A DNA stretch of 64,000 bases, from contig NZ_JAMLJL010000011.1 in the NCBI RefSeq assembly GCF_023634845.1, positions 1-64,000 of the forward strand. The letters run 5' to 3'. How positions within the stretch are numbered: position 1 is the stretch's first letter; every line of letters begins with the position of its first letter. Made by a program: the position numbers and the translations under genes. This document shows, in pieces, positions 24,527 to 32,209 of the stretch. This stretch comes from Flavobacterium amniphilum. GTDB taxonomy: Bacteria > Bacteroidota > Bacteroidia > Flavobacteriales > Flavobacteriaceae. A model generated the notes under the pieces. That model did no database searches and was not told the origin of the DNA. It saw only the letters and a list, made by a program, of their open reading frames with translations.

Positions 24527-26077
24527 ATGTATACATTATCAAGCAAAATAAAAAACCTTTCAATTATCCTTATGGTTTTAGGACTATTGGGTATTGGGTA
24601 TGGTTTTTTCAGTGCACCGAAGAATACTGAAGATGTAGAAAAAATATTAGCTGCTGATGCACATGGCGCACATCATGGTGCTACTGCAGGTCATGAAGCT
24701 GCTCCGGCTGCAGGTCATGGTAAAGCTACTGAAGCCCATGCTGAGGCAAAAGAAGCACACGTTGAAGCAGAACACAAAATTGAAGCAGCATTAAAAACTG
24801 AAGCCGCTCATGATTCAGCTGTTGCTGAAGTGGCTCATGTAGCAGATTCGTCTGTTGCAGATTCGTCTGTTGCACATGCGGAAACTCCTGCTGCTCCTGC
24901 ACATGCAGAAGAAGCACATGCTGAAAAAGGGCATGAGGCTGCTAAGCATGAAGCTCACGGTGATGAGCATGCAGAACATGTTGAGCATGTATTCCACCAA
25001 TTACAAAACAAACCATGGGCAGCATTATATGTTGGTGCTTTGTTTATATTCCTTATTTCATTAGGAGTGTTGGCGTTCTATGCAATCCAATGGGCTGCAC
25101 AGGCAGGTTGGTCTCCGGCTCTATTCAGAGTAATGGAAGCGATTACTGCTTACTTGGTTCCCGGAGGTATTGTGGTTTTTGTAATTCTGGTTTTAGCAGG
25201 AGTGCATGTTAACCATTTATTTATCTGGATGGATCCGGCAGTTGTAGCTGAAGATCATTTAATTCAAGGTAAATCTGGTTATTTAAATGTGCCATTCTTC
25301 TTGATCAGAGCTGCAATTTATTTAGGAGGTTGGATTTTCTACCGTTCTTATACACGTAAAAACTCTATCGCTTTAGATGAAACAGGAGATTTGTCTTTGT
25401 ACAAAAAGAACTTTAAGGCTTCAGCAGGATTCTTAGCATTCTTCCTTGTGTCTGAGTCTATGATGGCTTGGGACTGGGTAATGTCAGTTGATCCACACTG
25501 GTTCAGTACATTATTCGGATGGTATGTATTTGCAAGTTTCTTTGTAAGTGGTATCACTGTAATTGCTTTGATCACTTTACATTTAAAATCTAACGGGTAT
25601 TTGGAGTTCATCAATAACAGTCACTTCCATGACTTGGCAAAATTCATGTTTGGTATTTCAGTTTTCTGGACATACTTATGGTTCTCTCAATTCATGTTGA
25701 TGTGGTACGCTAATATCCCGGAAGAGGTTACATATTTTAAATTCAGAATTGAGCATTATAACCTGCCTTTCTTCGGAATGGTGGTTATGAACTTCCTTTT
25801 CCCTGTATTGATTTTGATCAACACTGATTTCAAACGTGTTCCTTGGATTATCACTATGGCTGGTTTGATCATTTTATCAGGTCACTATTTAGATTTCCAC
25901 AATATGATTTTCCCTGCTACTGTTGGTGAAAATTGGTTTATTGGTGCTGCTGAAATTGGTTCAGTTGCATTCTTTGCAGGATTGTTCTTATTTGTTGTAT
26001 TCAACGCTTTATCTAAAGCTCCATTATTAGCAAAAGGGAATCCACTTATTGAAGAAAGTAAGCATTTCCATTATTAA
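24527..26077 (+). CDS. actF: Alternative Complex III subunit F, NrfD-like, with a long His/Ala/Glu-rich insertion
   Basis: 516 residues. A first membrane helix (about 12-28) is followed by about 115 residues of low-complexity His, Ala and Glu (about 42-158), and then a NrfD-like membrane domain of some ten helices from about residue 162 (ALYVGALFIFLISLGVLAFYAIQ, DWVMSVDPHWFSTLFGWYVF). The insertion contains a perfect tandem 15-base duplication (24842-24871, giving VADSS twice) and could bind metal or act as a flexible spacer. Usual ActF proteins are nearer 400-450 residues, so the insertion explains the extra length. It lies between actE and ctaC. Confidence 0.92.
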   Translation: MYTLSSKIKNLSIILMVLGLLGIGYGFFSAPKNTEDVEKILAADAHGAHHGATAGHEAAPAAGHGKATEAHAEAKEAHVEAEHKIEAALKTEAAHDSAVAEVAHVADSSVADSSVAHAETPAAPAHAEEAHAEKGHEAAKHEAHGDEHAEHVEHVFHQLQNKPWAALYVGALFIFLISLGVLAFYAIQWAAQAGWSPALFRVMEAITAYLVPGGIVVFVILVLAGVHVNHLFIWMDPAVVAEDHLIQGKSGYLNVPFFLIRAAIYLGGWIFYRSYTRKNSIALDETGDLSLYKKNFKASAGFLAFFLVSESMMAWDWVMSVDPHWFSTLFGWYVFASFFVSGITVIALITLHLKSNGYLEFINNSHFHDLAKFMFGISVFWTYLWFSQFMLMWYANIPEEVTYFKFRIEHYNLPFFGMVVMNFLFPVLILINTDFKRVPWIITMAGLIILSGHYLDFHNMIFPATVGENWFIGAAEIGSVAFFAGLFLFVVFNALSKAPLLAKGNPLIEESKHFHY

Positions 26078-26096
26078 TATTTAAACAAGAAAACAG

Positions 26097-27284
26097 ATGA
26101 CAGGTTTGTTGGTTATTATAGTTTTAGTCTTATTATCAATTGCTATCTGGCAAATGACTAAAATTTTCGACTTAACTCAGGTAGGCGTATCAAAAGACGA
26201 TTCGCAAATTGCTACCGACAATGATAATAATGTACAAGGATATTTAATGTTCGGTTTTCTTGCATTCCTTTATATCTTCACGATATTCGGATTGTTTAAA
26301 TGGGGACACTTAGTTTTGGGTACACCGGCTTCTGAGCATGGATCTGATTATGACAACTTGATGTATATCTCTTTTGGTATTATCTTTTTTGTACAGGCAA
26401 TCACTCAGTTGTTGTTACACTATTTCGCTTTCAAATACAGAGGTGAGAAAGATAAAAAAGCATTATATTATGCTGACAATGATAAATTAGAGTTTATCTG
26501 GACAATTATCCCGGTAATCGTATTGGCAGGTTTGATCCTTTACGGATTGTACACTTGGACAAATATTATGTTTGTTGATGAAGACGAAGAGGTAATCGTA
26601 GTTGAATTATATGCGAAACAATTTAGCTGGGAAGCGCGTTATGCCGGAAAAGACAATGTACTTGGAAAAGCAAACGTACGTTTGATCGAAGGTGTTAACA
26701 CTATGGGTGTTGATGTTAATGATCCAAATGCACAGGATGATATTGCTGTAACTGAATTGCACATTCCTAAGGGTAAAAAAGTATTGTTTAAATTACGTTC
26801 ACAGGATATTTTGCACTCGGCTTATATGCCACACTTCAGAGCACAGATGAACTGTGTTCCGGGTATGGTGACGCAATTTGCTTTTACTCCAACGTTGACA
26901 ACTGATGAAATGCGTCAGGATCCTGCAATTGTTGAAAAAGTGCATAATATTAACAAAATCCGTTCTGCAAACAGTGCTAAACTTGTTGCTGAAGGAAAAT
27001 CTCCACTTGAGCCTTATACTTTTGACTACTTATTGTTATGTAACAAAATTTGTGGTGCATCACACTACAACATGCAGATGAAGATAGTTGTTGATACACC
27101 AGAGGATTTCAAGAGCTGGATTAAAGACAAAGGAACTATTGTTAAAGCTGTTAACGATGATAAAGCTGCAAAAGCAGCTGAAAACACACCGGCACCAGCG
27201 GCGGCTCCTGCACAAGCAGCTGCTAAAGTTGCAGATTCAACAGTTGTTGCAACAGCAGAGGACAAAGAAGCAGTAAACAAATAA
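26097..27284 (+). CDS. ctaC: Cytochrome c oxidase subunit II
   Basis: 395 residues. After an N-terminal helix and a helical hairpin (about 50-75, 95-115 and 140-160), the periplasmic cupredoxin domain carries the CuA ligands: His 240 (DILHSAYM), Cys 315, Cys 319, His 323 and Met 326 (CNKICGASHYNM). The residue that is normally Glu in the C-x-E-x-C loop is Lys here; it binds copper through its backbone, so the site can still form. The C-terminus ends in an Ala/Pro/Lys tail. No heme c domain is attached. It accepts electrons from ACIII cytochromes and passes them to subunit I. Confidence 0.93.
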   Translation: MTGLLVIIVLVLLSIAIWQMTKIFDLTQVGVSKDDSQIATDNDNNVQGYLMFGFLAFLYIFTIFGLFKWGHLVLGTPASEHGSDYDNLMYISFGIIFFVQAITQLLLHYFAFKYRGEKDKKALYYADNDKLEFIWTIIPVIVLAGLILYGLYTWTNIMFVDEDEEVIVVELYAKQFSWEARYAGKDNVLGKANVRLIEGVNTMGVDVNDPNAQDDIAVTELHIPKGKKVLFKLRSQDILHSAYMPHFRAQMNCVPGMVTQFAFTPTLTTDEMRQDPAIVEKVHNINKIRSANSAKLVAEGKSPLEPYTFDYLLLCNKICGASHYNMQMKIVVDTPEDFKSWIKDKGTIVKAVNDDKAAKAAENTPAPAAAPAQAAAKVADSTVVATAEDKEAVNK

Positions 27285-27309
27285 TTAAATTTTAAATAAG
27301 ATATATAAT

Positions 27310-29115
27310 ATGGGAGCAGCAGCACACGACCACGATCACGCACACGATCACGATCACGCACATCACCATAAAGATACATTCATCACGAAATACATTTTTA
27401 GTATTGACCATAAAATGATTGCTAAGCAGTACCTTATTACAGGTATTATCATGGGAATCGTTGGGGTTGTGATGTCATTATTATTCAGAATGCAGATCGC
27501 TTGGCCTGAGCAGTCTTTTGGAATTTTCAAATTCTTATTAGGCGAGAAAATGGCTCCGGGAGGTGTAATGCGTAATGATATATACCTGGCATTGGTTACG
27601 ATACACGGTACTATCATGGTATTCTTTGTATTGACTGCAGGTTTGAGCGGAACGTTCAGTAACTTGTTAATTCCATTGCAGATTGGTGCACGCGATATGG
27701 CATCCGGATTTATGAATATGATTTCATACTGGTTGTTCTTCCTTTCTTCAGTTGTAATGATTTGTTCATTATTTGTTGAGTCAGGACCGGCTTCTGCAGG
27801 TTGGACAATTTATCCTCCATTATCGGCTTTACCACAGGCAATCCCAGGATCAGGTACAGGTATGACTTTATGGTTGGTATCTATGGCTATTTTCATTGCA
27901 TCTTCATTAATGGGATCATTGAACTACGTTGTAACTGTTATCAACTTAAGAACTAAAGGTATGTCAATGACAAGATTGCCACTTACTGTTTGGGCATTCT
28001 TCATTACAGCTGTAATCGGTATTGTATCGTTCCCGGTATTATTATCTGCAGCATTGTTGTTGATCATGGACAGAAGTTTTGGTACTTCATTCTTCTTGTC
28101 GGATATCTTTATCTCTGGTGAGGTGTTACATTACCAAGGAGGTTCTCCGGTATTGTTCGAGCACTTATTCTGGTTCTTAGGTCACCCTGAGGTATACATT
28201 GTATTATTACCGGCATTAGGTATTACTTCTGAGATTATTGCTACGAATTCTCGTAAGCCAATCTTTGGATACCGTGCGATGATTGCTTCGATCTTAGCTA
28301 TTGCTTTCTTATCGACAATTGTATGGGGTCACCACATGTTCTTGTCAGGTATGAACCCATTCTTAGGATCGGTATTTACATTTACGACTTTATTGATTGC
28401 GATTCCTTCAGCGGTAAAAGCATTCAACTATATTACAACATTATGGAAAGGTAACTTACAGTTAAATCCTGCGATGTTGTTCTCTATCGGATTGGTATCA
28501 ACATTCATCTCAGGTGGTTTGACAGGTATCATTTTAGGGGACAGTACATTGGATATTAACGTTCACGATACATATTTCGTAGTGGCTCACTTCCACTTGG
28601 TAATGGGTATCTCTGCTTTATATGGATTCTTTGCCGGTGTGTATCACTGGTTTCCAAGAATGTTCGGTAGAATGATGAACAAGACTTTAGGTTATATCCA
28701 CTTCTGGGTAACAGCAGTATGTGCTTACGGAGTATTCTATCCAATGCACTTCATCGGTATGGCTGGTTTACCACGTCGTTACTATACGAACTCTAACTTC
28801 CCGTTGTTTGATGATTTAGCAGATGTTAACGTATTGATTACTACTTTTGCTTTAGTGGGAGCAGCTTTCCAATTGGTGTTTATGTGGAACTTCTTCTACA
28901 GCATCTTCAAAGGGCCAAAAGCAGTACAAAACCCTTGGAAATCGAATACTTTGGAATGGACAGCTCCTGTTGAACATATCCACGGAAACTGGCCTGGTGA
29001 ATTACCGACAGTACACAGATGGCCATATGACTACAGTAAGCCTGGTCATGATGATGATTTCGTTCCGCAAACTGTTCCTATGAAGGAAGGTGAAGAGGAA
29101 TTACATCACTCTTAA
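27310..29115 (+). CDS. ctaD: Cytochrome c oxidase subunit I
   Basis: 601 residues with twelve or more membrane helices. The N-terminus is a His/Asp-rich tail (AAHDHDHAHDHDHAHHHK), possibly metal-binding. The core has the heme-copper oxidase signatures: SIDHKMIAKQYL, IHGTIMVFFVLTAG (heme a ligand), WFLGHPEVYIVLLPALGI (CuB ligand and cross-linked Tyr), VWGHHMFLSGMN (CuB His pair) and HDTYFVVAHFHLVMG (heme ligands). This is an A-type terminal oxidase that reduces O2 and pumps protons. It is the last gene of the operon and is followed by a strong terminator. Confidence 0.96.
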   Translation: MGAAAHDHDHAHDHDHAHHHKDTFITKYIFSIDHKMIAKQYLITGIIMGIVGVVMSLLFRMQIAWPEQSFGIFKFLLGEKMAPGGVMRNDIYLALVTIHGTIMVFFVLTAGLSGTFSNLLIPLQIGARDMASGFMNMISYWLFFLSSVVMICSLFVESGPASAGWTIYPPLSALPQAIPGSGTGMTLWLVSMAIFIASSLMGSLNYVVTVINLRTKGMSMTRLPLTVWAFFITAVIGIVSFPVLLSAALLLIMDRSFGTSFFLSDIFISGEVLHYQGGSPVLFEHLFWFLGHPEVYIVLLPALGITSEIIATNSRKPIFGYRAMIASILAIAFLSTIVWGHHMFLSGMNPFLGSVFTFTTLLIAIPSAVKAFNYITTLWKGNLQLNPAMLFSIGLVSTFISGGLTGIILGDSTLDINVHDTYFVVAHFHLVMGISALYGFFAGVYHWFPRMFGRMMNKTLGYIHFWVTAVCAYGVFYPMHFIGMAGLPRRYYTNSNFPLFDDLADVNVLITTFALVGAAFQLVFMWNFFYSIFKGPKAVQNPWKSNTLEWTAPVEHIHGNWPGELPTVHRWPYDYSKPGHDDDFVPQTVPMKEGEEELHHS

Positions 29116-29130
29116 TATACAAGTTCAAAG

Positions 29131-29156
29131 AGCCTTTCGAAAGAAAGGCTTTTTTA
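29131..29156 (+). terminator. Intrinsic terminator of the respiratory operon
   Basis: A perfect 8-bp stem AGCCTTTC / GAAAGGCT (29131-29138, 29143-29150) with a GAAA tetraloop and T6 after it. Confidence 0.93.
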
Positions 29157-29179
29157 TTACCTTTAGCCAAACAAATTTT

Positions 29180-29863
29180 ATGAAGAAGGTATTCTTATTA
29201 TTTACTTTTCTGTTTCCTGTATTACTATACTCCCAGACCGTGCCCGATTTTGAGGCGATAGACTCGCTTTACAGGGAAGACCAGTTCTATTTGGGATTGA
29301 CGTATAATGTTTTAAACAACAAACCACAGGCGGCGTCCCAGAATTCCTTTTCAACAGGTATTAGTTTTGGATTCCTGAGGGATTTTCCGGTCAATAAGAA
29401 ACGCACGGTGGCCATTGCTCCGGGTTTGGGTTTTTCTTTTAATAATTATAAAGACAATATTGTAATCAAAGAAGCAAACGGAACTATTTCCTATTCTACT
29501 TTGCCTACGACTGATTTTGATAAAAACAAGTTGGCCCTTTACTTTGTCGATGTTCCCATTGAGTTCCGGTGGCGTACATCGACGTATGAATCCCATAAGT
29601 TCTGGAGGATTTATACCGGAGTCAAGATGAGTTATTTATTGGCCAGTAAGTCAAAGTTTGTTTCTTCAACAGAGAGTTTTAAGGTCAGTAACAACCCGGA
29701 CATTAATAAGTTTCATTATGGTGCTTATGTGAGTGTGGGTTACAACACCTTCAATATGTATGCGTATTATGGTTTGAATGATATTTTCAGGAACGGTACA
29801 CTTAATGACAAGCCATTAAATCTGAATACCATTAACATCGGGCTGATGTTTTACATGCTATAA
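29180..29863 (+). CDS. Outer-membrane beta-barrel protein (PorT-family-like)
   Basis: 227 residues from the ATG at 29180, which starts a signal peptide (MKKVFLLFTFLFPVLLYSQ); the ATG at 29090 lies inside ctaD and before the terminator. The mature part alternates polar and aromatic strands ending in FMYML-like residues (NTINIGLMFYML), with patterns such as FYLGLTYNVL, GISFGFLRDF, GFSFNNY and PIEFRWR, typical of eight-stranded outer-membrane barrels of the Bacteroidota PorT-like family. Its specific role is unknown. Its stop overlaps the end of the convergent minus-strand gene by 6 bases. Confidence 0.72.
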   Translation: MKKVFLLFTFLFPVLLYSQTVPDFEAIDSLYREDQFYLGLTYNVLNNKPQAASQNSFSTGISFGFLRDFPVNKKRTVAIAPGLGFSFNNYKDNIVIKEANGTISYSTLPTTDFDKNKLALYFVDVPIEFRWRTSTYESHKFWRIYTGVKMSYLLASKSKFVSSTESFKVSNNPDINKFHYGAYVSVGYNTFNMYAYYGLNDIFRNGTLNDKPLNLNTINIGLMFYML

Positions 29864-30463
29864 CCAAAATAGCAGCAACAGTAACTGGGGGAGTGCGCCT
29901 ATCGTATATCCCAGTGTGAGTTCGAAAACTGTATGGGCTTTCATGTATAAACGTGAGGAAGCGACCAATCCGTTGATCAATAGCAAAGCCGCCATCAATA
30001 TGGGGAACTTAAACTGAAAGTGGAGGCTGCAGGCCATGCAGAAAACCGTCAGTGAAGAGATGCCCAGCATGTGCAGGCTTGCTTTCTTTTTGAAGAGAGC
30101 CAGAATGAGTGCCAGGAATGTACTGATGATACTTCCTAGGTAGAAGAAGAACAATTCGGGTAAAACATCTATCGTAATACTTTTGAAGATCAGTGAACTT
30201 AAAAGGAGTGACTGCAGGAAAAGCGGAATCTTGCGTTGTTCCACTTTGGTCACCATAATCGAATCAATTTTCTGTAAGGAAACCAAGAGATAAAAAGCCG
30301 CTATGGGAATAAAAACCGTAATGATGAGTATCTGTAGCAGATAGGTATAGATGGTTTCGTAGTTGAAATATCCCTGAGTTGACTTAAAATAGAACAGGGC
30401 GCCCATCACCGAAATGAAAATGGGATGGAAGGCGTATGAGAAGAATGGTAATATCTTTTTCAA
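29858..30463 (-). CDS. PAP2-like integral membrane protein with a degraded active site
   Basis: 201 residues with about six membrane helices. The C-terminal segment SRLYMKAHTVFELTLGYTIG has the spacing of PAP2 phosphatase motif 3 (S-R-x5-H-x3-D), with Glu in place of the usual Asp; the region expected to hold the P-S-G-H motif reads HMLGISSL and the K-x6-R-P motif is not obvious. It may be a PAP2-fold protein with altered or lost phosphatase activity that acts on lipid phosphates in the inner membrane. It has a minus-strand promoter at 30484-30491 and no partner gene. Confidence 0.6.
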   Translation of the reverse strand: MKKILPFFSYAFHPIFISVMGALFYFKSTQGYFNYETIYTYLLQILIITVFIPIAAFYLLVSLQKIDSIMVTKVEQRKIPLFLQSLLLSSLIFKSITIDVLPELFFFYLGSIISTFLALILALFKKKASLHMLGISSLTVFCMACSLHFQFKFPILMAALLLINGLVASSRLYMKAHTVFELTLGYTIGALPQLLLLLFWL

Positions 30464-30483
30464 TTTCGTTTTTGATGTTTGAC

Positions 30484-30491
30484 CAAAGTTA
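30484..30491 (-). promoter_or_regulatory. -7 element for the PAP2-like gene
   Basis: The minus strand reads TAACTTTG, 20 bases before the ATG at 30463. No good -33 motif is seen. Confidence 0.45.
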
Positions 30492-30725
30492 CAAAGTTTT
30501 TTGATGTTGTGCCTTTTATAGTTTATTGTTTGTGGTTAGTTGTTTTTAGTTGGTGGTTTATTGTAGTTTGTTTTGGGTTTATAGTTTATGGTTTGTTGTT
30601 TGTGAGGGTGTGTCTTTGGTTGAGTATGATTCTCCGGTAGGCAAGGTAGTCTTTTTTGTTTCTTTTTTCTTACTTGTGTCATACTCTTTGGTATGTTAAT
30701 TGTTAGTTATCAGTGGTGTAATTAT

Positions 30726-30769
30726 GCTATAACAGTGCTACAACCGTGCTAGAACTGTGCTAGAACCAA
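30726..30769. repeat. Array of four 11-bp repeats
   Basis: Four consecutive 11-base units: 30726-30736 GCTATAACAGT, 30737-30747 GCTACAACCGT, 30748-30758 GCTAGAACTGT, 30759-30769 GCTAGAACCAA. Positions 1-4 and 6-8 are constant (GCTA-n-AAC). The array ends 31 bases before the ATG at 30801. It matches in period and core the array at 15763-15817. Confidence 0.8.
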
Positions 30770-30800
30770 CAAGTAGTAAACAATTAAAGAGAATTTGTAT

Positions 30801-31535
30801 ATGGGAAAATTAAAAGGGATATTGAAGATTACAGGAGAATATGACGGGCTTTTGTTTTATGAACTGAATGGTCAAATTGTGGTGCGGAAAAAAACTGGTT
30901 TTGAGGGTAAAGGCATTAAAACTAAAGCGAATTATGTGCGCACCAGAGAAAATGCGAGTGAATTCGGTAGGGTATCAGTAATTGGGAAACGTTTGCGCAT
31001 GGAACTTTATCCTTTTTTGAAAAAGATCCACACACCATATTTGCATAATTATGTACTTAAGCAGTTTTTAGAAATCATGCGTTGTGATATCTTGTCTGAA
31101 AGAGGGAAGCGGACTGTCACGATGGGGTTGCAAACCGAAGAAGGAAGGAAATTGCTTCAGGGATTTGAGTTCAATAAGAACGTTCCGTTGAGTTCGGTAG
31201 TTGTAAGTAAGTTTGAGGTGTTGGCCGAAGAAGGGCAATTGGTGTTTCCGGATTTGAAGAAGGGAGATATCCGTTTTCCGGAGTATGGCAGCCATATTGC
31301 TTTGGAGTTGGTTGTTCTTTGGTTTGATGCCGAAACAGAAATGTTCAGTCTTGTGAAGGGTGAGCGGGTGGTGTTACCGAAACCCGGATTTGAACCTGAA
31401 GTTTCACTTGCCGTTGACATGAATCAAGGTTCAGGATTGTCAATAGTGTTATTGTTTGCTGAATTTTTACAGGAAGTGAATGAGGAGTTGTTGGGATTGG
31501 AAGGTTGTAGTTTGACGGTTGTAGGCACGGATTAG
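30801..31535 (+). CDS. Uncharacterised Bacteroidota family protein flanked by repeats
   Basis: 244 residues from the ATG at 30801 (an in-frame TTG at 30795 adds only two residues). The N-terminal ~80 residues follow a pattern I have seen in many Bacteroidota hypothetical proteins: GKLKGILKITGEYDG, VVRKKTGFEGKGIKT, TRENASEFGRVSVIGKRLR. The C-terminal part is beta-rich with a long Val/Leu segment near the end. No signal peptide or membrane helix is clear, and no function is known to me. The gene has an 11-bp repeat array just upstream. Its last four codons and stop are formed by one arm and loop of a REP-like hairpin, so the true C-terminus may have been altered by that element. Confidence 0.65.
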   Translation: MGKLKGILKITGEYDGLLFYELNGQIVVRKKTGFEGKGIKTKANYVRTRENASEFGRVSVIGKRLRMELYPFLKKIHTPYLHNYVLKQFLEIMRCDILSERGKRTVTMGLQTEEGRKLLQGFEFNKNVPLSSVVVSKFEVLAEEGQLVFPDLKKGDIRFPEYGSHIALELVVLWFDAETEMFSLVKGERVVLPKPGFEPEVSLAVDMNQGSGLSIVLLFAEFLQEVNEELLGLEGCSLTVVGTD

Positions 31536-31571
31536 AAATCCGCGCCATCTGATTAGAAATGGGCGCCATCT
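31524..31571. repeat. REP-like palindrome followed by a 21-bp tandem duplication
   Basis: GGCACGGATT (31524-31533) pairs with AATCCGCGCC (31537-31546), 9 of 10 pairs, with a 3-base loop: a REP-type hairpin. The stretch from 31530 to 31550 is repeated at 31551-31571 with two changes (ATCCGC to ATGGGC). The stop codon TAG of the upstream gene (31533-31535) sits at the hairpin tip. No RAYT transposase gene is in the window. Confidence 0.7.
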
Positions 31572-31711
31572 GATGGAAAATTATTAATTTATTGTTTTCA
31601 ATTTAATACTGCCGGAGCATGGGTGTGGGAATTTTCCTCTCTTCTGTTATAGGTACGTCGTTGAATACCAATATCTAAAAAAAATGTTTGGATTTTGCTT
31701 TTTGAAAAGAG

Positions 31712-31740
31712 TTGAGAACGGTTTGGTTGTAGTACTTTTG
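31712..31740 (+). promoter_or_regulatory. Promoter of the second RHS cassette
   Basis: TTG (31712-31714), an 18-base spacer and TACTTTTG (31733-31740). Transcription should start near 31747, about 15 bases before the ATG at 31763, and read through the RHS and immunity genes, which overlap one another. Confidence 0.65.
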
Positions 31741-31762
31741 CACCCTTTTTTACCCAAATAGA

Positions 31763-32209
31763 ATGAAAAAATTACTACTATTATTATTAGGTCTCAACCT
31801 AATAAACTGTTATTCTCAACGGAGAATAACATTCAATTATGATGCAGCCGGTAATCAGGAAAAAAGATTAGTCTGTCTTTGTGCAGCAAAAACGGCCAAT
31901 GATTCCATTTATAAGGATTTAGAAGAATTAACCGAGAACGATTTGGTTAAAGAGGATGAACAGGTAAGTTATTATCCGAATCCCGTATTGGAAGAACTTT
32001 ATGTGAAATGGTCAAACACGGAAAATTCCCGTCTTGTAGCCATTGACCTCTACACTTTGAACGGACAATTGCTCAAGCATTACACTAATTTGAAAAATCA
32101 GGAAACAGCTAAAGTTGCTTTTTACAATTTACCGGACGGTTACTACAATGTAGTGTTGTTGTACAGTAACGATGAACGTAAAACCTTAAAAATTGTAAAG
32201 CAGAAATAA
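31763..32209 (+). CDS. Small T9SS cargo protein paired with the RHS gene
   Basis: 148 residues. A signal peptide (MKKLLLLLLGLNLINCYSQ) leads to a single RHS-like YD word (ITFNYDAAGNQEKR) and a Cys-x-Cys motif (LVCLC), then a linker and a C-terminal type A T9SS sorting domain (YYPNPVLEELYVKW, LYTLNGQLLKHY, LPDGYYNVVLLY, KTLKIVKQ) at about residues 73-148. It should cross the inner membrane by Sec and the outer membrane by T9SS. Its TAA overlaps the RHS ATG by one base, so the two are translated together. A chaperone or docking role for the RHS protein is an inference. Confidence 0.8.
   Translation: MKKLLLLLLGLNLINCYSQRRITFNYDAAGNQEKRLVCLCAAKTANDSIYKDLEELTENDLVKEDEQVSYYPNPVLEELYVKWSNTENSRLVAIDLYTLNGQLLKHYTNLKNQETAKVAFYNLPDGYYNVVLLYSNDERKTLKIVKQK

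Larger units (their letters stand above)
30464..30800. other. Intergenic stretch with T/G-rich repeat and 11-bp array
   Basis: No gene is visible. From about 30516 to 30603 the plus strand is a T/G-rich degenerate repeat built from GTTTATAG, GTTTATTG and GGTTAGTTG-like words; the same word (GTTTATAGTTTATTG) occurs inverted between asnS and rpoN (46260-46275). The stretch ends with the 11-bp array at 30726-30769, just before the next gene. I find no convincing TAnnTTTG promoter for that gene. Confidence 0.5.
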
